Shown here: positions 55,640-64,000 of the stretch, piece by piece
Layout of the letters: the number at the start of each line of letters is the position of its first letter
Position numbering within the stretch: position 1 is the first letter of the stretch
Assembly (NCBI RefSeq): GCF_027887165.1
Contig: NC_077227.1
Coordinates: 356,118,850-356,182,849 of the forward strand
From: Monodelphis domestica
Taxonomy: Eukaryota > Chordata > Mammalia > Didelphimorphia > Didelphidae
Length of the DNA: 64,000 nucleotides
Direction: 5' to 3'
Program-made: the position numbers and the translations under genes
The notes under the pieces: model-generated
Told to the model about the DNA's origin: nothing
The model's input: only the letters and a program-made list of their open reading frames with translations
The model's database searches: none

Positions 55640-55945
55640 ACCGGAACTCTTCCTTTGATTGAATGGTTCCTTCCAGAACCCCCATTTTAAGGAGAATTCC
55701 CAGGCCAGCTAAGTCTTTATTTCTCTCTGGGTTCTACTCTTGATTCTCTGGACTTCCTTTACCATACACCCTAGGTGCTATTCTCTCTCTCCTTTCAGCT
55801 ACCTTTAAGATACCTTCCTTAATTAGAATATAAACCCTGAGGTCAGCAACCATCTGTCTTTTTCCTCATATTTGAATCAATAACACTCAGCACAGTGCCT
55901 GGAACATAGTAAGCGCTTAATAAATGCTTATTGACTTATTGAAAC
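55640..55945 (+). mobile_element. L2 3' end
   Basis: Closes with 'agcacagtgcctggaacata' 'gtaagcgcttaataaatgct', a near-consensus L2 terminus. Confidence 0.85.
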
Positions 55946-55989
55946 ATTATAGCTTTAATCAGTGTATTGCATAATTTCCTAAAAAATGA

Positions 55990-56375
55990 TATTCAGTATT
56001 TAAAATATATCTTTTTTTTTGGGAGACTTTTGATCCTTAAGTTATATCTGACAATTCTCTTTTTCCAGACAGTTACTTTGTCTTGAATAGAATTCATATG
56101 GTTTTTCAAAGTTTTTTTTTTAATACTCTTCTGCTACATTTTCATCTACTTTGGAATTCCAATATTCGATTCCCTTTTTATCAATGCCTTTAGTACTTCA
56201 GAGATCTTATCCTTTGTTCTTATTTGTCTACACTTCTGTTTACTTTTATTATTTTTTTCTTTGAGATTTCTTATTTCCAAATTGATTTTAATTCTAATAT
56301 CATCATTAAAAAGATTTCTTTTTGAACTATTCTGGAACTTCTTTCTGTTGTTCCATGATTTCTAGGGAGTTAATA
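55990..56375 (-). mobile_element. Possible L1/HAL1 ORF1 coiled-coil region
   Basis: T-rich reverse sequence with blocks such as 'cagacagttactttgtcttg' and 'tttcttatttccaaattga' that fit the reverse coiled-coil-coding part. Weak. Confidence 0.35.
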
Positions 56376-56399
56376 GAATTTTGTCTGTCTGTCTGTCTG

Positions 56400-56542
56400 T
56401 CTCAAAACACTAGTAGCAGTTTTAGGCATTCAGGATTAAGTTACTTGCTCAGGGTCACATGTTTATGAAGTGTCTGAGGTCAGATTAGAACCCTGGTCCT
56501 ACAGACCCCAGGCCTGACACTTTACTATGCTACTTTGCTGCC
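56400..56542 (-). mobile_element. MAR1-like or CORE SINE fragment
   Basis: 'ttgctcagggtcacatgttt', 'gaagtgtctgaggtcagatt', 'ggcctgacactttactatg', preceded by a (TCTG)n tract. Confidence 0.65.
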
Positions 56543-56659
56543 CTTGTGAAATTCTCTTTTTCACCAAGAGTTTTTGATTCATTTTCCTTCACAAAATAAT
56601 ATTTAGTCCTATGTCTTAGGGTCCTGTTTTGAATGGCCTCATTTTTTCTTCTATCTTTG

Positions 56660-57090
56660 TGAACCTTACTTTGGGAGCTAGGCTTTGTGATAGAGACTGG
56701 CACTAAAGAAAAAGTGCCAGACTGAAGAGTATATGAAATTGATCACCTTGATGGGGGAGGGGCCCTGGGAGTGGAATCCTGAGGAGAGAAGACTGGCTGG
56801 GAGAGCAGTGAGGGTCTCTCTGTCTTGATACATCAAAGAGAGAAGGTGGATAAATACTTTCTCCTGAGGGTTACCCATTTTTTCCTGCTGGTGACTGGAA
56901 ATCTTTCCCCCCAAGACTTTCCAAATTGAAGGGACTTTCTGAAGAGAAACCTAAGCAGACTTTACCTCAGCTCCTGTTGCCCAGGGGTGAGTCAACCTGA
57001 CTTTCTCTTGGGGGGCTCAGGCTGCAAGGGGTTCTCCTCTCTTTCCCTTTCCCTGTCTCCATACCTCGGGGCCCAAGCCTCCCCTCATTG
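56660..57090. mobile_element. LTR-like insertion, uncertain
   Basis: A 430-bp GC-richer block in T-rich surroundings, starting TGTGATAGAGACTGG and ending near ATTGGACA. No target duplication was found. It could equally be unique sequence. Confidence 0.3.
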
Positions 57091-58674
57091 GACATTCCCT
57101 TCCTTTTTATAAAATTTTTTAAAGTCAGCTTAAACCCAAATATTCTCTCTTGGACTTTTGTTTTTCAGTATTCTTCTTGTACTTTAGCTTGTCTTTCTCA
57201 TTTTTTGGCTTTTATCCCTTTTTCTACTGTGGTGGATTTTTTTCTCTTACATAGACTTCTGAAAACCTTTGTCTCCTCAAGTCAGAGGTTTGAAGAAGCC
57301 TAAGAGTCTGTCCAGAGTATACTTGATTGTAAGGTGTTAGTTTCTGATGTATTTTCCCATGGACTTTGACACCTCTTCTCTAACTAATATTATTTCAACA
57401 TTCTTCACTCTTGCCCTGCAGTTGAGTTCTCTTCCTTAATGCGACTAGAAAGAAACAAAGTATTAATATATTCCATCACCTGTAGGACAGGGGTTCGGTT
57501 CATGCTGAGTTATTGCCACTGGGGAACCAGATTGAGAACTCAGTTGGTGGGCCCTGAAGGACAAGACTATTATTCATTGATCATATTGAGGGTTCAATAT
57601 GAGCCAACAATGTCATATAGAAGCCAAACTAGTTAATTTACCTACCCTAGAATTAGGGTACATTAAGAGGAATAGTGTCCAAGGGAATGAGGAATAAATG
57701 TTACTAGGATAAGGTAATCCAAATTCATTAAACTGAGTGATGTGGCACAAAATTCCTTTAGATTCATTAGCTATAACCAGAAATTCCAAGCTGAGAAACT
57801 CAAGGGCCATCTCAGAGGGAATACATAGCACAATATCATCTGCAAGATTGTACTCATTGACCATTGGTTACCCACCCATAATCCTGAACAAAGTCATTCC
57901 TAGGTGGGCTTCTCACATAATGGCTCAGAAGCAGCTCTGGAGCAAGGACAGAGTCAGAACCAAGTAAAACAAGATGGCTATCCTCTGTTATTCTTCTTTT
58001 GATCTTCCTTTGGTTTTGAGGCTGGGATAGGGTAGGCAGATATGGGAGGGGATAATGAAAGTAAAAGCTAGAGAAAAGCAAGTGATATGGTAGCTAGGCT
58101 CAGTGGCAACTACTTGCAGAGAGCTTTGGTACATTAGGCTTAGCTGTGGAGCATCAGTAGCTACACATATACTAGCTTATGCTACATTAGTCAGAGCCCA
58201 TAAACACTTCTATAGAGAGAAAGTGGATTTAATTGAATAAAATATGTCACTGGATTCTTTCCTGCCAGGTTCACTGTTCTTGTTGACTTTTTCCATTGCC
58301 ATTTGCTTTTTGAAAGCAGGGGAGGTACTCCTCTCTCAGGAAAGATAAGTCAGAATGCTGAAAACACTCTCTTCTCCTCCCATGGAATCCAAGACTTCCT
58401 AATTGAGATGGTCACTTATGTGGTCATGGGGAATCAAGAGGCATTTGGTGTAGTTTAGAACTTCCTTGGTCCTTTTAACCTCATGGAAAACTCTATAGAT
58501 CTGTGTTCCATATTTGTTTAGGTACCTAGTATTTGACATGACTATAATCCAAATGCTAATGTATCTCACTTTATCCAGATGATTGAATGGGGAAGTCCAC
58601 TTTTAAGATTCATTTCAAAATTGTACATGCTTTCATCTGAAAATGATGGTCATACACTGATATCAGTCCGATAA
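57091..58674. other. Long unassigned stretch
   Basis: 1.6 kb with no confident repeat. 57090-57300 may be degraded reverse L1 ORF1. 57430-58250 is mixed composition, with only short frames lacking known domains. Confidence 0.35.
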
Positions 58675-58915
58675 GCCAGTATGATATAGAGAAAAGAATA
58701 TTTATCAGGGAATCCAAAGACATAGGCTTTTGAATCATGATGGTGCCACTTACTAGTTGTATGACTTAAGCAAGTTGCTTTCCCATTAAGGCTCCAGTTT
58801 TCTAATATCTAAAGCAAAGATGGTAAGTCTTTTACTTAACTTCATAGATTTGTTGTGAAGAAAGTAATGTGAATTGTTTATTATAATTATATTTGAAGTG
58901 TTTACCCCAGAAAAG
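58675..58915 (+). mobile_element. MIR SINE
   Basis: 'ggtgccacttactagttgta' 'tgacttaagcaagttgc' and 'aacttcatagatttgttgtg' 'aagaaag'. Confidence 0.78.
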
Positions 58916-58999
58916 GTATTACACAAATATCTTTAATCCCGGTGATTGCTGAAAAATTCCTGATAGAGAAGAAATCAGATTATAACAGGGAAAGGATGA

Positions 59000-59215
59000 T
59001 GGTTACAGTATTATTTTTTATTTTGCTGTTCTTTCCATTTACATTGTTGTTGTAGTCATGTATATATGTTTTCTGTTTTTGTTTACTTAATTTTGAATCA
59101 GTTGATATAATTCTTCCCACATATCACTGAATTAATTGTATTTGTCCTCTTTAATGGTTTATAAACATTCTATAACAATGATGTCCCACAAATTGCTCCT
59201 CATTGCCCATGGTTT
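59000..59215 (-). mobile_element. L1 3' UTR/ORF2 end fragment
   Basis: 'catttacattgttgttgtag' and 'cagttgatataattcttccc' with 'ttctataacaatgatgtccc' follow the reverse L1 end. Confidence 0.6.
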
Positions 59216-59514
59216 TTGAAAGCAAAAAGAAAACACACTCATGGCTATAAGAGAGATTTCTTAGAAACACAGGGAAATCATTGCCTCCAAGTTCATAATT
59301 CATCTGGGTCCTGGGAAAGTGGTATTATTCTACATCTAGGGTACACCCTAAGAAAATTAAGGTTTTGAATATTTTTGGTGGTTCTATTTCACCAAGGGAA
59401 CCCCCCTCACCCCACAACACACTCTGAGGGCATCTTCTCAAGAACTTTCTTCTATAGTTCATGGCAATTTGGTATAGGCAAAGTGGATAAAGAGTTCAAG
59501 TTGGAATCCAGTGA
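59216..59514. other. Unassigned
   Basis: No recognised feature. Confidence 0.35.
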
Positions 59515-59765
59515 AAGAATAATAATTATAGCTAAAATCATATAGCATTTAAGTTTGCCATTTACACATATTTTCTCATTTGGCTCTCAAAATAACCCTG
59601 TGGGTAGGTGCTATTATTGTTATTCCAAATTTACAGATAAGAAAATTGAGGTTCAGAGAAGTTAGCATTTTCCTAGAAGGACTTATCTAGTTTGGTATTT
59701 GAGGTAGTATTCCAACCGGGTCTTCCTGTTTCCAAGTCCAATACTCTATTCTCTATAGCACTTAG
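59515..59765 (-). mobile_element. MIR SINE
   Basis: 'caaaataaccctgtgggtag', 'atttacagataagaaaattg' 'aggttcagag', 'agtccaatactctattctct'. Confidence 0.82.
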
Positions 59766-59774
59766 CTCTAGCTG

Positions 59775-59862
59775 ACGCTTCTTAGGTTATTTCTTCACTG
59801 TAAAATGTAGGTAATAACAACCACATCAAAAAGGTTTTTGTGAGCATCAGATGAGATTACAT
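59775..59862 (+). mobile_element. MIR fragment, opposite orientation
   Basis: 'ttcactgtaaaatgtaggta' and 'ttttgtgagcatcagatgag' are forward MIR, directly against the reverse copy. Confidence 0.6.
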
Positions 59863-60520
59863 ATCTCTATATCTATCTACACACACATCTACACACATGT
59901 ATATATGCCACAGTACACATGTGTATACTACACACATACATACAACACACATGTATATATAAAACACACAGAGAACCAAACACATACATACCGATACATG
60001 TATTTATATATGCACAGATACAAACACTATACAAAGCATACATAACATACATGCACACACAAATCCATATATGTGTACACACAAAACAATACCCACGTGT
60101 ATCTATATACATACACATAACACACGTGTCACAATACCCAACACTACATATACCACAACAAAACAAGTATGTAGGTATCTGAACACATAATAATATAATA
60201 TACATGCAAACCAACACATATGCAACTATATACATACATGAATACATATAAGCATATACACACTCAAAATAGTACATTTATCACAATACACACACATATA
60301 TGTACAACATAAACATAATAATGCATAACATGTATACATGTCACACACACAGCCACAATACACATGTACACACATACTCAATGCATACATTTGCATACAA
60401 TGTATGTGTATATACACCTATGCATCCAGCAATACATATATGTATATACACTTCACAATGGTGTGACTATACATAGTGTACATATATATATATATATCAG
60501 CACACATGTACATATACACT
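59863..60520. repeat. CA/TA-rich degenerate tract (about 660 bp)
   Basis: Mixed 'acacatacatac', 'catgtatata' and 'cacacatgt' units without a fixed period. Open frames here are products of the low complexity. Confidence 0.92.
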
Positions 60521-60639
60521 TATAATATTTCAGAAACCTTAAACATATGTCATATAAATATTAGCTGTTATTATTGTCATTAAAGGCAGCATTAGTGGCA
60601 GAGGTTTCTTTGGTTATTATACCTTTTCTCTGACTTTTG

Positions 60640-61618
60640 TTCCTTTCGCCTCTCTGACTCTCATCCATTTCAGTTGCCTTCATCTGTTGCCTTGCAGTGT
60701 AGGATACCCACATCTATATTTTCAGGCCTGACTTCTTTTCCAAGCCATATATTTATATCTTCAACTACTTATAGGACATCTGCATTGGACTCTTTTACTG
60801 GAACCTCAAATTCATTATGTCCTATACCAAACTTGCCTTTCTCCCTGAACCTATTCCTTTTCTGTTGTAATTATTTTTATCTGTGGCACCACTATTTACC
60901 CAGTCTCTCCTATTTGAATCTTTGTTTCTGTCTTTGACTGCTTCCTCTCTTATCTCTCATATCCTGTTGATTTCACCTTTCTCTTTCTTTCTTTCCCCAA
61001 TACTACCACCCTAAACCAGGTCCTTACTACCATAATTTATAGAATTGAAATTGTCTCCTAATAAATCTTCCTCTCAATATTTTCCCCCTATTTCAACCTA
61101 TCTTGCATAAACTTGCCAGAATAATCTTCTGTGAACATAAATCTGGCTATGCCATTCCCTTTTGCTTAAACAAACTTCAGTGACTCCTAGTTGTATCCTG
61201 AATAAAATTTAAGTGAGTTAGAATGGCATTTAAGGCTCTCCAAAATCTGCTACAATCTTACTTTTCCAAACGTATGATACTACTGCTTTCACATACTCTA
61301 ACTGGACTTCTCTTTGTCTCTTAGACTACTTGGAATGAACTAAAACTTCTCTTCCTATCTCCCTATCATCCTTCAAAGTGCTGCTTGAAAGCCATTGCTT
61401 CCAAGATGCCTTTCCTGTTCTTCTGCACAACATTCTGAGCTGTATATGAGTTCTTACGTGTATTATATATGTGTGTTCTTGTGTCACTCTCTTAGTTGAT
61501 TGTATTCTCCTTGAAAGAAGGAATGGCAGAGGTTTTTCAAGTCTACATTTCTGGTGCTGATAACAGTTCACTGTACATATTTGATACTTAGTAAATGTTT
61601 ACTGAACGAACTGAAGTA
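60640..61618 (+). mobile_element. L2 LINE, about 1 kb of 3' end
   Basis: Longest L2 in the window. Ordered blocks: 'atctgttgccttgcagtgta', 'ataggacatctgcattggac', 'gcaccactatttacccagtc', 'ctggctatgccattcccttt', 'cagtgactcctagttgtatc', 'cacatactctaactggactt', 'agtaaatgtttactgaacga'. Coding part is broken. Confidence 0.88.
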
Positions 61619-61749
61619 ATGAATCCTTGGTACATAGATTGGATGGAAAGATATTTGTCAATGGCTGCATGGTGCTGGTCACCTGACAAACAGTGTTCAT
61701 GTACTCTGTTTCTCAAAGGACAGTCATAGAATGGGTTCTTAGAGGGGTC

Positions 61750-61900
61750 CAATGCAATCCATTAATCATTTATTAAGTGCCTACTATGTGCCAGGCACCA
61801 GGTTAAGTGCTAGGGAGACAAAAAATGTCAAAAGAAAGTCCCTGTTCTTGAAGAATTTACAATCTATTGGGGAAGGGAGAAGGCAAAACACAAAAGGAGG
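61750..61900 (-). mobile_element. L2 3' tip
   Basis: 'atttattaagtgcctactat' 'gtgccaggcaccaggttaag' is near-consensus reverse L2. It may extend, diverged, to about 62200. Confidence 0.85.
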
Positions 61901-62282
61901 GAGAAAAGTGGGGAGTGGGATGACAGTGGGGATGGGGGACCCCAGAAAGTACTCTGCATGCATGCATCTTGTTGGAACCAGGTAGAACAGTAGATGCAAA
62001 GCTAAATGAGTCAAAAGTCAAGTTTCGTCCCTCATAAAGAAAGGAATGGGTAAGAGTTTGGTCCTTCATCCTTCAACCCCTCCAATCAGAGGGAGAAGAC
62101 TGAGGAGGGTAGTATCAGTCAAGGCAGAATGGTTATGAAACTAAAGGTGATGAGCTTACTTTCAAGGGGCATCTTCTGTAGAGTTTGAAATGTGGCAGAG
62201 CAGCAGATGCAAAGTAGAGCACCTTATTTTGCAAATGGGATAACTGAGACAGAGCCAGACCCAAGTCTGAGGCATGTTGCTA
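61901..62282. other. Diverged, probably L2 plus MIR remains
   Basis: 'atttgcaaatgggataact'-like block near 62228 suggests a MIR/L3 scrap. Nothing else is recognised. Confidence 0.4.
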
Positions 62283-62530
62283 TTGTTTAGTTTCAGTTTT
62301 GTTTCAGACTTTTCATGAATCCATTTAAGGTTTTCTTGGCAAAGACCCTGGAGTAGTTTGCCATTTCTTTCTTCAGCTCATTTTATAGATGAAGAAACTG
62401 AGGCGAACAGGGTTGAAATTTTCTCAGGATCCCACAGTTAATAAGTGTCTGAGGCCAAATTTGAATTTGGGATTATGAGTCTTCCTGACTCCAGGCCCTG
62501 TACTCTATCCACTGTGCCACATAGCTGCCA
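62283..62530 (-). mobile_element. MAR1 SINE
   Basis: 'aaggttttcttggcaaagac' 'cctggagtag', 'gatgaagaaactgaggcgaa', 'tctatccactgtgccacata' 'gctgcc'. Full length. Confidence 0.93.
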
Positions 62531-62544
62531 AATCTGAAACATGA

Positions 62545-62765
62545 GATCTCATTATTATTTTTTAATTTTTATTTATTTTTTAATAGAATTTTAGTTTTTA
62601 AACATATTTTTTCCATGGCTACATGATTCATGTTATCTCCCTCCCCTTTTCCCTCCCCCTTCCTGGATCTGACAAGCAATTCCACTGGGTTATACATGTA
62701 TTATCACTCAAAGCCATAGGGATCACTTTATCACAGATTTAGAGTTGAGCAAAATCACAAAAGTC
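62545..62765 (-). mobile_element. L1 3' UTR end
   Basis: 'tttttccatggctacatgat' 'tcatg', 'ctgacaagcaattccactgg' 'gttatacatgtattatc', preceded by T-rich tail sequence; same subfamily type as 42280-42738. Confidence 0.8.
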
Positions 62766-62774
62766 CTGAAGGAG

Positions 62775-63040
62775 GGAGGGCAATCAATATTTATATAGTG
62801 ACTGCTACTTTGTGCCAGACACTGTGCTATTATTTTTATAAATATTTTCAGGTGATCTTCACAATAACCTTGTGAGGTAGTGCTATTATGATCCTCATTT
62901 TGCAGATAATAAAACCTAGGCAGAGAGAGATTAAATGACTTACCTAAAGCTATGAAGTGTCTGAGGCTGGATTAGAACTTGGGTCTTTTGACTTCCAGGC
63001 CCCACACTCTATTCACTGTATATCACCAGTTGCCTCTACC
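62775..63040 (-). mobile_element. MIR SINE
   Basis: 'tgccagacactgtgctatta', 'cacaataaccttgtgaggta', 'aatgacttacctaaagctat', 'aggccccacactctattcac'. Confidence 0.85.
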
Positions 63041-63049
63041 AGGTGTATA

Positions 63050-63185
63050 CAGTCAGATCCCTCCTTGTGCAGATGAGAAAGCCGAAGAGCAAGGACTCAT
63101 CCAAGGTCATCAAAACAGTGTCAGAGGTGGGATTTGATCCTAATATTCTTTGAATCCAAAGTCAGTTTTTTTCTCACTGGATTTG
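63050..63185 (-). mobile_element. MIR fragment
   Basis: 'ccttgtgcagatgagaaagc' and 'gtcagaggtgggatttgatc' 'ctaa'. Confidence 0.65.
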
Positions 63186-64000
63186 GTTGATGATCCATGC
63201 ATGACATGATAACTGAAATAAATGATGTCACAGATAATCTAAAACACTGGATAATTCAGACAAATTCCTCTTTATCTGACTTTTCTGGTTATGTCTTATT
63301 TTGGCTCAAAGGTTTCTACTGCCATCCAATGGTGCAGGTAGAGGGTCAGGTAGAGCCTTTGGGTGTCAGAGAGAAGCCATTCTGGGATGAAAAAAACTCC
63401 CTATGGAAAAGATGCACAGGGGTCATTGGAAGCTGACAGTAGTCTCGACATCTCAGGACCTAGGTACTGCTGATCTGTTTCCCTTCAGTAGTCTGAGGAA
63501 CAAGAAAACTATGAATGCCTTCAACAAAACTCCCCCTTTGGCTCTATAGGGGTGAAATGACTCTACCTTGTCTGTCTGCAACATTATAGTATACTTTGAC
63601 TTGTTTTCTCTTTGAAACTATAGGGAGCCCTTGCCCATTCTGAAAAAAGACTGGCTTGATTCTTCCTATTATTTTGGCTATCTTCAAAGGTTAACTCCAT
63701 TGACTATTTTCATGAGCCCCTTTACATCTGGCCATCAAGTTTCCAGCTGCCCTCCCTATCTGGGTCTTGAATGGGTGACCTTATAACGGCAGGAGGCAAA
63801 CATACACTTTTCCAATCTGCCAAGCTCAATAACTTTTTGCTTAAATGTTAGATGGATTTATGTTATTGCTCTAGGAGGCAGTGATCCACGGAGGAATTAG
63901 TGTCCCTGAGAGGGCTCCTGTCTTGTTAAAATGGCACCAGGAGGATGAGGTCACTTGCCCAAAGCCACTTGGTGGTCCAAGTCATTCTTTCTCCTTTGCT
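63186..64000. other. Unassigned stretch at the window end
   Basis: About 800 bp without a recognised repeat. The frame at 63197-63436 has no known domain and no supporting splice or codon signal. Confidence 0.4.

Noticed and set aside
57613-57864. Minus-strand frame with YNLADDIVLC, resembling an RT catalytic box
   Set aside because: No other RT motif precedes or follows at the expected spacing; probably chance.
59851-60417. Open frames in the CA/TA tract
   Set aside because: Low-complexity translation products rich in Tyr, His, Thr and Ile.
63197-63436. 79-codon frame near the window end
   Set aside because: No recognisable domain, and no splice or regulatory context; compatible with chance.

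Overview
This window looks like intergenic or intronic DNA from a marsupial. Two diagnostic SINE families recur in it. One is a tRNA-headed CORE-SINE of the WSINE1/SINE1_MD type with a conserved 3' tail. The other is the MAR1 SINE, whose 3' end matches RTE (BovB-like) elements. There are also RTE reverse transcriptase remains, abundant L2, L3/CR1, MIR and MIR3, many L1 copies and long TTCC/TTTC microsatellites. I cannot resolve the species. I found no convincing host exon, tRNA gene or other functional host RNA gene; the only host-derived gene sequence I recognise is a 31-nt U2 snRNA pseudogene fragment.

Layout. 1-3.1 kb: old L2/L3/MIR and a CT microsatellite. 3.3-6.2 kb: a three-layer nest (RTE, interrupted by L1, interrupted by a SINE). 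6.37-6.93 kb: a solo LTR with 4-bp target duplication. 7-10.6 kb: L3, an L1 ORF1 remnant, MIR, L2, SINE, and an unassigned stretch with a 14-bp inverted repeat. 10.6-11.45 kb: an old L1 3' end carrying the U2 fragment. 11.5-17.8 kb: the centrepiece, a full-length L1 with both ORFs open and a 17-bp perfect target duplication. 18-31 kb: SINEs, an LTR-like insert in a MIR, a 750-bp polypyrimidine microsatellite block, L2/L3/MIR and nested MAR1 copies. 31-39 kb: more of the same plus an LTR with TATA box and poly(A) signal. 38.9 and 50.0 kb: two copies of one short hAT-like DNA transposon with 8-bp duplications. 39.5-45.2 kb and 46.8-49.8 kb: old L1s, the first split by a Tigger transposon (TA duplication) and by another L1 3' end. 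50-64 kb: old repeats, a minus-strand LTR, a CA/TA-rich tract, and long unassigned stretches.

The only coding sequences I accept are the two proteins of the young L1. ORF1p is an RNA-binding chaperone and ORF2p carries endonuclease, reverse transcriptase and Cys-rich domains. Together they copy L1 RNA into new sites, and in marsupials they probably also mobilise non-autonomous passengers; the RTE machinery probably drives MAR1. ORF2 carries a substitution in the RT catalytic motif (FTDD instead of FADD). The element also has an unusually long, G-rich spacer between its ORFs. Family names come from recognising remembered consensus sequences, not from a database search, and most repeat boundaries are good to tens of bases except where target duplications are stated.
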